Program-made: the position numbers and the translations under genes | The notes under the pieces: generated by a model | What the model was told of the DNA's origin: nothing | Seen by the model: the letters and a program-made list of their open reading frames with translations, nothing else | Database searches by the model: none | Assembly (NCBI RefSeq): GCF_019649055.1 | Contig: NW_026570223.1 | Span: 868,001-932,000, forward strand | Source: Paramacrobiotus metropolitanus | Lineage: Eukaryota; Tardigrada; Eutardigrada; Parachela; Macrobiotidae | Reading direction: 5' to 3' | DNA length: 64,000 bases | Shown here: one piece after another, positions 43,352-54,136 of the stretch | Layout: every line of letters begins with the position of its first letter | How positions within the stretch are numbered: the stretch's first letter is position 1

Positions 43352-46308
43352 ATGGAGATACACTGGCACGGTGCGCTTGATTTATTGTTCCTGTTATCAG
43401 TAAGTTAATGAGGATTGAAAATTGTGTTGATCGTATCAGAATGCGTATTATTTGTCATTTTAATTTTATATCGTGGTTCAGTAATGCATACATATCGAAT
43501 ATCGCCGGCTAATTAATCAATCTGAGAAAGAAAGCAGAAATACAGGCGTGACCTTTAAGATGATTTCGTAGATAGCCGCGTGTGCGTGTGCCCGCGCAGC
43601 TGAAGAGTACGGCCGTTCGCCAACCGCCCGCTATGATAGCGCCTGTTCATCCTGCAACCCCCTCAATCTGGCCTGTCCCCGGCTATCCGACATCCCGGCC
43701 TGCCCCACTCCGACACCACCGACCGCCTGCTTGGCACCGCCGGCGTGTAAGGATCTTACCTGCAATCCGTGTACACCCTGTCTGAACTGCACATGTACCG
43801 CCTGCGTTAAATGCCCCGATTGTAAATGCGACATCGCTATGGACATACTGGAAACACTTCTCATCGGAAGTTATGGTACGTGCCAGTAGCAAACAATAAA
43901 TCTAATCCCCGGTTAGAATATTGTATATACCGTATATACGTAGCTGGAATTAGCTTACATAAACAACAGTAGTACTTTTATACGTAAGTTTGTATTGTGT
44001 GATGACGGAATTAATATGAATCAAAATTTCTAGCTTTCGTTAAAATGGTGCAGGCATATATAGTAAACAGGCCATAAACCTATAATCACCGCTTCTCCAG
44101 CTTTTTCGATTAAGAACATAATGCACTAGCTGCAGCCCAAAACAAATACTGAAAATATGTAATAATTATTTACAGAAGTAATTTACAGTATGTATGTCTC
44201 GGCAAGTGGGCCGGTACATGGTACCAAATTCGTGTACATGCAAAAAAACTTTCACTTTCCCGCACTCCAAAAACATTTTGGTTTTATTTTATGACATTCT
44301 AGCCAGATGATTTGTATATACACGGGCGTGAAAACCGTTTGTGCGCGCAACATCCGGTTCGGGAGTTATGGCTGTTAGAAATTCCAAAAAGTTTAACTAA
44401 ATGCATTTCGGTGTACCAAAAGTCTCATTATGCACCGATCTCCCTCAAATTTTGCACATAAATGCACACGGTCATGAAAATCGCTTCTACACCGATCCAG
44501 ACTTTCATGATCTTTTTAAATTTTAAAATGAATTTTAAAAGTTTTGAAATTCATTTTGAAATTCGAAAAACATGCTAGAACAGTGGATCGGTGTTAAAAC
44601 GATCTTCATGGCCAGGTGAATTTACGTGCAAAATTTGAAAGAGATCGGTCCATAATGAGACTTTTGCAACACCGGAATGCATTTAAACTTTTTGGAATTT
44701 TTTAACAGCCATAACTTCCGAACCGGCTGTTGCGCGCACAAACGGTTTTCACGCCAGTGTATACAGTACAAATCATCTGGCTACAGAATGGCATAAAACG
44801 AAACAAAAAATGTGTTTGGGAATGCGCGAAAGTGAACTTTTCGTGCATGTCCACGAATTTGGTACCATGTACCGGCCCACTTCCCTTAAATTATTAAACA
44901 TACTTCGAAGTAGTCGTAACTTTCTTCAAGCATTTCAAGGTGTCTTGTACATGTGTTTGCGGTCACTGGTAACCCTTTCCTATGTAATAAAAACGTTTAA
45001 GAAATTCGTCAGCCTGAACACATCGAATACTACGTAATACACTATACACTACGTAATACATATAGTACAATAGAAACTACCAAAAGTATACTATAGTATA
45101 CCGGTACATATAAAACTTTAGTAGAAACTACGTGCCAATCATATAGCTAGTAGGAACTATCAATCATACTATCAAGGTGGCTAAGGGATCCACCTTGATT
45201 TTATAAAAACGCTTGACTATCATCATCTTTCTGCTGTAAACTCTTGCCCAAAATTTTTTAGGCACATTACTTAAGCGCAAAAAACGCGACGTAGATGATG
45301 TGTCCCCGGAAATAAGCATTGCTAGTCTGAAGGATCTTCGCCGCAAAGGAAAGGTATGCAGAATTAATTTGCAAGGATACATCGTGCAAGCTTAAGGGCT
45401 GCTGTACTCCTGCACGTTAAAAGTTAATATGGGTAATTATGTAAATGTGGCCCTGTAGCTTGTTGTTACGTATTAGGCCACCGCACTGTGCACTGTTTTT
45501 CCGAAAATGTTAGGATAAAATATAGATATATTTATATACTTTGTATATAATATGTTGGACTGTATAATTATCGCCGCTAAGCATGCAGTGACCGCGACTT
45601 TGGGTTGTTGCAGGAATACGGAATTATGTTTTGCTAAACATTCATTTTGTGCTAATTTTTTATGCCCTTCTTATTCAGGATATTTTGTTTCTCAAATAAA
45701 TGTAAGTGCTTTCTTAATTCTTGCAGCCTACATTCCAAAGATTCCAGACGCAACCGGTACGTACTTGCAAGTTACTTACCAAATCCCATAAATTTTATTG
45801 CTCAGTAAGCACCTTAACTGCAGCAAATTGTGCAAAATTATTACAATTGTAAAACTACCTTACTATAAAATCCGCAACAAACTAAGATAACCATAATCTG
45901 ATAGTATATTAAATCTTTTTCTAACAGTTTTTCATAGTTAATTTAGATTAGTGGTTGTAATTGTCCAGCGTATTCGTCTTATTAACAGGTGAACAGTAGT
46001 GAGTTGTGCCACGGGGATTACATGATGACCGACGGTCAAGTGTACTGCGTCACCGCGGGTTCGGCTGCCAAGGTGTCCGTAAACGAAACAACGGTTCGTT
46101 ATTACGCAGTATATAAATCAAGTTGATCAACATAGTGCAGAGATTCCTTCTGTTACGCAGCGGGCCAGCAGCTCCGCAACAGATTTTCACGTTTAAATTT
46201 AATTTTTCGACTGATTTATTGTTACAGGGAATGCTGACAAATGCGATGTTCTTAGTATCTTTCCAAAATGATCCAATTGGACAAATTGTATACTCCGCAC
46301 CTGCGTGA
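43352..46308 (+). CDS. Secreted Cys-rich protein, copy 2C (6 exons)
   Basis: Predicted 219-residue protein from exons 43352-43399, 43572-43875, 45262-45353, 45727-45756, 45989-46093 and 46228-46308. Exon 1 plus the start of exon 2 give a signal peptide (MEIHWHGALDLLFLLS then IAACACARA). The Cys array follows (CSSCNPLNLACPRLSDIPAC and CNPCTPCLNCTCTACVKC). Exon 3 has a KRKKRD dibasic site. Exon 4 is the family's 30-base microexon (PTFQRFQTQP). Exon 5 has the two-Cys module CHGDYMMTDGQVYC and an NET sequon. Exon 6 ends IGQIVYSAPA. Same exon count and phases as the gene at 31332. Intron 2 is long because it holds a 678 bp palindromic element. Function not recognised. Confidence 0.83.
44205..44882. 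mobile_element. 678 bp palindromic MITE in an intron
   Basis: The left end begins AAGTGGGCCGGTACATGG and the right end is its reverse complement. The arms of about 320 bases match imperfectly along their length (for example AAATCATCTGGC against GCCAGATGATTT, and CATAACTTCCGAACCGG against CCGGTTCGGGAGTTATG). The centre near 44543 is A/T-rich. There is no coding sequence and no clear target-site duplication. The transcript would fold into one very long hairpin. Confidence 0.88.
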
Positions 46309-46665
46309 GATCAAAGCCAGAAATTTCGTCATCAACGGAAATTATTTAATGCACGATTATTCTTGCACGATTTCGCTGTTAATAAACTTACTGTTAGTAC
46401 TTAGTGCACAGATACACTTACAGATATATCGTGCGACGGTGCGAGTTTACTTGTATATCATATGTACGAGTATATCAATTTTACTCCTTTTGAGCCATTG
46501 TGTGCAAGCGTAGTTAATGTGTTAAAACGTAGTTTTCTATCTGTAGAAGAAAAAGCGATTTATTTTTGTGTATTGCTGGCATTTATTTATTATTTGTTTT
46601 GTTTATTGTACGCGAATCAGTGCGTCTCAAGTTCCCAATGCATTCGCAATAAAAATAGGGAATCA

Positions 46666-46680
46666 AATAAAAGTTTTATT
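46666..46680. terminator. Back-to-back polyadenylation signals
   Basis: AATAAAAGTTTTATT is a perfect 15-bp palindrome. It gives AATAAA on the plus strand for the Cys-rich gene ending at 46308 and AATAAA on the minus strand for the gene ending at 46926. Another plus-strand AATAAA lies at about 46648. Confidence 0.65.
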
Positions 46681-46925
46681 TATCCATTTTATCTTCAGTT
46701 TCAGCTTTGTCAGCTTCGCCTGAAATAGCACATGTTTCATTCAATTCATCAGGCATCCCACAATAATTGCGAATAACTTAATAGAACCAAATAAAATCGG
46801 TACAGTATAATATTGCATCAAATGCGAATTCCAAAACACCGCAATGATTATGTTTTCCGTTCAGAAGCTGCATACAAATCAAAAACCCACAAGCAAAAAA
46901 TTAGTCATTTGGTGTCGAACTACAT

Positions 46926-49900
46926 TTACAACCGGGCTTCCGTGATATCTGGCGGGGCTTCCAAGTCCAGTTTGCGTTTAAGGATGGCCTGGATGAGGCG
47001 CTTACGGGGTCCCAGCGGGAAGCCGATCTTCTCCAGTTCACTCTCACTGACCATCTCTAGATTGGCCACACTGTCCACCTTCTCCTTTTGCAGGAGGGGG
47101 TAGTAGTTGTTCAGATTGTTACCGGCCAGGAACAGCTGCAGTTCATTCACTTCATCACTGTCCTCCTCGTCGTCCTCATCGCCGCTGAACTCCATCCCGC
47201 CGTCCGAATCCTGGGGTTTGTTGCGGTGGGCGAAACTTCCGGCACTGCCGACACTACCCACCTGGGTACACAATTTCGTTAGTGCGCAATTAATCGCAAT
47301 ATGAGCTACAGCGTGCGCTTAACCGAAAACATGCACCTGCAATACGCACGACAGAAACTTTACTATATCTATATTTTATCAACTGAAATTACGATTATGT
47401 AATATTAATTAGCAATAGGGTCGGCCGAAAGTGTCGGTCGTTTTTGCAGATAAGTGTACAAGTATCAAATGAAAATACATGTTTACTGAAAACTCCTAAT
47501 AAGAAATTATGGAAGCTATATTTTAGAAATTAAGATAACTGAGCGAAACTGATACATATCTGAAATTGAGTGAAAAACATGAATCAAAAATTTTACTGAT
47601 GCCGCCGATACATGCGATCAGCGTAATCCTGCGATGACTAAGACACAGAGTTATCTATAATTAAAAACGTGAGAAATTCTTTAATGTGGTGACGTTATAG
47701 TTGTTTAGCGAAAGTACGGGAAAACCGATGAAAAGCTGGAACCTTGAACCTTTTTTCAGCCCTTGCACTACTATACTGCCACTATCCAGAACAACTCTGT
47801 GAACGCACTAGTATAGTATTTTTATCCTTATTGTTAGTATATATCCATAATCAGTTAAAATTACCTTAATCAATCTGACTGTCGGTCAACCAATATGCAC
47901 ACAAAACACAGGCTTAAACGCCTTACCGAGACACTTCCCGGTCGTGGTCCGTCCTCCTCATCCTCCTGAATAGCCTCGGTATCGCGGCGAACGCGCGACG
48001 TCAGATTGTACAGCGACTCGGTGTTGATGGGGCGGGGCTTCTGGAAAATCGCCCGGTTCATCCCACCAAAACCGTTCAACGGGAACTGCCCGGTGGCCGG
48101 CGGGCGATCCGTCTCCCCGTAGAATCCCGAATCCTCCGTCCCCACCGTCAGCACACTGACCGTATCCCCACGTTCCACATACACCGTCTGCTGGCGGTCA
48201 TTAACCAGCGCTTTCTTCCCGCTATCCGTTGTCGTCACCCGCCGATTGTTCTCTTTGGAACTGGATAGCGGGATTAAATTCTTGATGGTCTTATATAAGC
48301 CTTTATTCTTCGGAGCTGCGCTGGGTATTTCCGCCGTCTGCTGTTTCTCCATCTTCTTCTGGAGGAGACGCTGGCGTTTGTCGAATTCCTTCTTGCGTTT
48401 ATCGGCCTCCAGAACGGCGTTCTCCTGCTCTTTGCGGGCGGTGTCGGGATGGGAGCGCAGCTGGCGGGCGCACGCGTCATCGAGCAGCCGGACAATGTCC
48501 AGACGGCCGTGCAGACTAGCCACGTCCATGGCCGTGTGCCGGTCGTTGTCCATGGCGAAGACGTTGCAGCCGAAATTAATTAGGAACGACACGCAGTCCA
48601 GGTGACCGCGGGCCGCGGCGGAGTGTAGCGGGGTGTTGCCAAGGTAGTCGCATTTGTTGGGTTTACCTCTGCAAGTAATATATAGCTGCGGATTCTGATC
48701 GGTGATGCGGTTGTGAGTAAGTAATAAACTGCAGACTAATCGTGAACCTGGACAGTTAACTAATTTTACGACGCAGAAGTGTAATACCGTAGATATCGGT
48801 ATTATTATTAAATAGTTACACGCTCAGGAAAACAACGAATTAAAAAGTAATTTTTTTCCAAGTTTTAATAGTAGGTATGCACTATGCAACACATTTTTCA
48901 CAAGCGGATTGTGTGTAGTACTTTAGCCGTTTGGGCTGTTTCGACAACACTCCATTGCACTACGCTATGCGACAATTTTTTTAAGGTGCAGATGGCAGTT
49001 GCCATCTCTCTCGTAGTACGACATACAGTTACAGTTGCTGAATTTTAAGGACCGGTAACAGCATTCCACTGGCCTATTCCCCATTTTTCGAATTCAATAA
49101 AGGGAATCAATTATAAACATTAAACCACAACGAAATAATTTCCCCGATTTAAATTTCGGCAAGGGCACCGTGGGGCTTAATTGCCGCCCACACGAGAATT
49201 CCTAGTTAGATATTTTACATACCTATGTTCGCAATATAATTTTAGTACTATCTTTTACTAATTTACTATTATAACTTTTCCAGGAAAAATCGAAGAATTG
49301 TTTTTCCTCAGCGCTGACTAATGAAGGAATATCCAAAACGTATTCTTTCTTGCATGCGACGTAATCGGTAACTATATTCGGCTTCCGCTGACGGTGCCGA
49401 CAATGCAGCGCCGACTCGTTAGTTAATTTACACTTTACCACAATGCTAAATTTTACATCACAAAAAAAATTAGAAAAAAACAGCAAAATTACGGCAATTT
49501 TTAACTGTTGCGCTTCGACAGCAGACATGTGAGACTACTAGACAAGCGTCACTCTCCTTTCATTACGAGTACATCAGATAAGTTGGTAATGCAATTCTCT
49601 CCCAACCACACAATGCCCAACTGTTCCCAGCGAACGAAACATCCAGTTAGCAACATTAGTGGCAGCCGGATCGCTCTCAACGTCAACCGGGATCAACCAC
49701 TTGACGCCGCACAATACAGCGTACTTGTTTGTACCGGCTGCAGTAGCCAGTATGCTTCTATATATCGCGTCGGCTCCCGCGCGCACTTGATCGGCTAAGC
49801 AGCCCGTCCAACCGGCATGTCGTTGTCCGATTTCGCACGGGCAGACAAAGACCGCACTGACAACAATTTATATCTGTACAACAGATGCCGGAAAGTCACC

Positions 49901-51964
49901 CGGTGTACATCGTAGGTGTCCGTGAATGGCCCAAGCCGATTAAGCTACAAACTGGGCGTTGGACACTTGTGCAACGGTGCATTCTCAATTAATTCCTTCA
50001 TAGTATTACATATTTAATCGGGTAAATATTATTTCGGCTCCCTCGCGCGATTGCCGCGTCATTTTTCAACGACGGACGATTCAAGCGTATTACCGCGCAC
50101 ATTTGCATTTGTTTTTCGCTGGTCGATGGTATCAAGGTTGACTGCACTTGAACGAGCTGGTCCACATTATTTCGATTTAGGGAATTATTTAGGCATTTAT
50201 TTTAATTTTGGTGTGTAATTGAACAATAAAGGAAACTTGATAAAAAATTGGAAACAGTGTTGACTTATGAATTAATTTTTAAAATCTTATTACTTATGTT
50301 TAATAGCATTTTTCAGTTCAATTCGTATTGCAGGTTTTACCTTGCCACGCCACTGGCCATTACACTACGCTTTCCGTTATTTTGAATTAACGGGATTCTT
50401 TTAAAGTTCGCAAGTACAACTTTTTCTTGCTAATGAAAATTTATTTGAGAAAAATGGACAAGCGATAAGCACGGCAAAAATTCTAAGAGGAATTTTCTCG
50501 AGATTTTCTCACAATCTGAACGATGCGAGTTGACTTAAAGAATCCGTGTTAACAAGCCGGTAATTTAATTTCCTCGTTAAGTGAGTAAATACAGCCAGCT
50601 TACAATGTGCTACTGCTGACTCCTCCTAATAACCAATTAACAACATGGCAAATTTACTTATCAGTACAATATGAGCAAAAGATTCGGCATGTTTCAGAAA
50701 CAGTTTCCTGCTGTACGAATTATGTCAACAAAAATTGTCAAAAGGCATTCCCATGCAATGAATAAACTCCCGTCAGTAGCGCAGTTCACTGCAGGTCAAA
50801 GGAGAAATCTCCGCACAATTGGCCTAATCAAATACACATAGTGCTGCCGGTGCGCGCGTGCACCGCCGGCAAACACGGCGCTGATTGAGGGTCCACTTGA
50901 AAAGTTGACCAAGGTGAAATTCCGAGTATTGTTTCTGGCATAAAATGTAGAGCACTGTGGACATACTCACTGCCTCAAGACAAAACCTCGTTCGACCCAC
51001 AACACTGAGAATTTATCAATGTAATTGTGTGCAAATTTTCTAATAAAATAGAAAGAAAACGAAAAAAAACAATACGGGCGTTTCTAAGGCAGTTCCCAAT
51101 AAAAATTCTGTATTTTCAGTTCCTGTCCAGTTTCACTGGATGAATCGCAAGCGTTTCTGACTGGCTGGGGATAATTAAAATTAAATACAGTTATAAATAT
51201 CACAGTTTTATGTAGCACAGCAACAGTTTTTATACTGCACAGGTACATAAGTTAAGAAAGTAAGGGATGGCTGGGATGCCGACATTATTAATGCTGCTTG
51301 TACGCCGCATAATAAGCATTAGTGAAATCTAACGGAAGCAACGAGAAACACCGTAGAACAGTGGTTTATGGTTCGTTACATTTCCGTTTAAAACTTTGCA
51401 AACTTGCGTTAAACAATGAAATTATGAGGGTGTAGAATTTTTGGACAGCAGAAAAGGTTGTTTCGAACTTTTGAAGTTTACGCTGCTGTTATTTTCATCG
51501 AAAATGATTTCGAACGGCTTCAAATTAAACATGATATGGAAGTGGTTTCTAGCTACGTGCTGGTTTCAACTGATTGCAACAGGTTTGAACTAAATACAAA
51601 TCTCAAAAGATATGTATTACTGTATGTAAGTGTAACTGTGTATTAATAAAGTTAAAAATTATAACAAGCTAAGATTTAAACAAGCTCTTGTACGTTGAAG
51701 TAGGTTGCAAATTTTTATCACAATAAACTGAGGTAAAAAACAGTGTATAGTACATACTTATGTTTATATTCTTATTAATTACCCTCGTCCTGTGATGACC
51801 CTGAGCGCGGCTAAATTCCCATACAGCGCCGCATAGTTGGTCGGCGTCATGCCGTCCTCATCCTGCTGATTGAGGTCCTTATTATTGGCCGTCTGCAGGA
51901 TATCCAGATTCCCGTCTTTTGCGGCATGATGGAAACGGTCCGTCCATTTCGCACTGGATCCCAT
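46926..51964 (-). CDS. Ankyrin-repeat/SAM scaffold, USH1G (SANS)/ANKS4B homologue
   Basis: Three exons (51783-51964, 47927-48668, 46926-47261) give 419 residues. Residues about 9-130 are ankyrin repeats (HHAAKDGNLDILQ, DEDGMTPTNYAALYGNL, GNTPLHSAAARGHLDCV, DRHTAMDVASLHGRLDIV). A charged, helical middle follows (KRKKEFDKRQRLLQKKMEK). Residues about 345-408 are a SAM domain (LFLAGNNLNNYYPLLQKEKV, IGFPLGPRKRLIQAILKR). Start, repeat pattern, GPRK in SAM and total length (USH1G about 461, ANKS4B about 417 residues) all fit. In vertebrates these proteins bind harmonin and myosin VII at stereocilia or microvilli; the same membrane-protrusion role is inferred. The C-terminus is EARL rather than the DTEL of vertebrate SANS. 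Intron 1 is 3.1 kb; nothing was recognised in it. Confidence 0.9.
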
Positions 51965-53500
51965 CGCTGCAGTAATTATTTATGGAAAGCAACAATTAAC
52001 GAAAAATTCCACAAAACTGGCAATCCATACAAAGCCAACCGGAAGCGACAATGTCAATGATTATCCAACACAGTGGAATATTAATCCACTAGGATGTCGA
52101 GGGAAATCATTATTAATCAGGTGATATGAATTCATAATTTATGATGACCGTTGTGTACAAGGTTATCGGCAAACACGTATCGATAAGGATAAGACGCGAG
52201 CTAAGTTATCAGCTTATGATGATTCCGTAGACTGTCAATTCATGTAAACGCATACCGTGCACGCCGCATTCGACTGCCGATTGAGGGACAACAGTGAAAA
52301 GCGAGCTGCATCGTCAGGGACAAGCTGATGATGCTTTGCACCGCCTATCGTCCATCGGCGAAAGGTAGCCGTAACCGCGTTATATATATCGTAAGCATCT
52401 GTAGCTACTGCGGTGTACTTTGTACGATAGATGTACCTATCTATGTATATTTAGCGGAGGAAGGAAACAAAATAATTTCACCTTAAATTACTATATTCGA
52501 CAAAAAACGGAAAGAGCACCACGACCTCTTAAAAAATTCACCTGAAAAATTCTAAAAAAATTTACCTGAATTATTACGTAGAAAGTGCAATGAAAGATGG
52601 ATATACGCAATTATTTTTAAGGAATGTGATCTGCAGACGGCAAACGTATATTATAGGATTTAAATTCATCCCCAATTATATCAGATATTCTGGAGGCACT
52701 TTTGACCAGAAAGAAAATTTTCTGTAACCTTAAAGATTTTACACGCAAAAGATTCCGTTCAAAATTAAAATATGTAGTTACAGTGCAAAAAACTAACAAA
52801 AGATTTTCTTTATGAACCGCTTGATAATGATTGCGGCATTTATCCAAATCAAAAACAAAAAGAATGATTTCTAATTGGTTTTAAAAAAAAGAAAAGCCAT
52901 ATTTTAGATGATTTCAGTCTTCAACCACAGTTAGCCTTGATGAACAACTGCTCAGACAACATATGACTCTTATTCGCTGCATTCAAAATTCGACGCATGC
53001 GTTTGTGCATGGACGGCAGAATCTAATCCGCTCAGGCATTGAACGCTGTCATATTTGTTGACTAATAAGCTTCTCCGGCTGGACATCGTCAGAAAAAAAT
53101 GTTAACTGCCGTTAATCCGAACAACCACAATCGCTGCGAAATTTCTCCACTTGCACTGCTTACCCTCCACGATTATCACAGTAGTGGAGTATTATTTGAA
53201 TTATTTCTCCATATACTGGCAACCGTAAAATAAAAGCGATCGGCTTTCGGCAGTGACCGAATCGGTACACTGGAATACGGTTTATTTAATGTGTTGACGT
53301 TATGCAAAACTGACCGATTCGCAATATTATTAGATTTACATAAACGTCATGCACAAGAGGTCACAAAACAATATACAACTTCAAGAAGCAAAAAAGCCGC
53401 CATTAAATCGAGTTTGAAAACTGCAAAAGCAGTATAAAATGATGAAAATAAATAAATGATATAACTAAGCATGACAAAATTGCAAAAACCCAAAAATGTT
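51965..53500. other. Intergenic, upstream of the ankyrin-SAM gene
   Basis: About 1.5 kb, AT-rich, holding the promoter side of the minus-strand gene. No gene or repeat was recognised. Confidence 0.4.
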
Positions 53501-53624
53501 TCACAAGTTAATCTGACAGCCGAGCATTTCATAGTGTTTCTCCATTCTGACGGGGTTCATCCGCGTTTTCGGCAGTTCATAATCGGACCAATTTTGGTTT
53601 TGACTGGCATACAATCGCGCCCTG
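53501..53624 (-). other. Possible orphan or alternative last exon
   Basis: Behind a TGCAG acceptor the minus strand reads an open, protein-like stretch of 40 codons (LYASQNQNWSDYELPKTRMN, EKHYEMLGCQ) ending in a stop. It could be an alternative terminal exon of the BTB-BACK gene upstream, joined in phase 2 through a weak GTCGC donor near 54160, or an unrelated ORF. Undecided. Confidence 0.3.
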
Positions 53625-53883
53625 CACCACAAAATGAAAGTTAATAAATTTAATTTTCCTGGGCTAGAGTTGCCGGCTCTTGTACCATGAGCTACCATCC
53701 TGATACATGTAAATATAAATCATTATGATGTAATCAGAACAGAAAACATAACTGAAAAGAATTTTCAATATTAAAAATAGGTAAATACCATAAATTCTAT
53801 AATTATCAGCGCAGCCCTATGGAGGAACATATGTGCGTTATACATTCCAATGAATATACCTGTACTTTGGCCTCAGAGCTTCT

Positions 53884-54136
53884 GTGTGCCATTTCACTAC
53901 AGCGCTCGACATTTGTGCAGCGTTTAGCTTCTTTTCGTGCTTAGTGTTTCACCTGCATTTCGACGTTCTATATATTCGTTTATTATTTACATTTTTAATT
54001 TTTTTATTTTTATATTTACATTTTTTATATTTTAATTTTAAGTTACAAGTTTCAAGTTACAAGTTTTAAGTTACAAGTTTTAAGTTACAAGTTTAATTTG
54101 AAGTTACAAGTTTTAAGTTGCAAGTACAGTAATTAA
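53884..54136. repeat. Simple T-rich tract and 14-base tandem repeat
   Basis: From about 54040 to 54125 the word AAGTTACAAGTTTT repeats five or six times with small changes, next to a T-rich run. It lies just downstream of the BTB-BACK stop codon. A minus-strand AATAAA (TTTATT on plus) occurs near 54003. Confidence 0.7.

Noticed and set aside
43582-43785. Plus-strand frame MRVPAQLKSTAVRQ over the Cys exon of copy 2C
   Set aside because: It is a shifted frame of the Cys exon; the Cys frame is supported by its paralogues and by the signal peptide.
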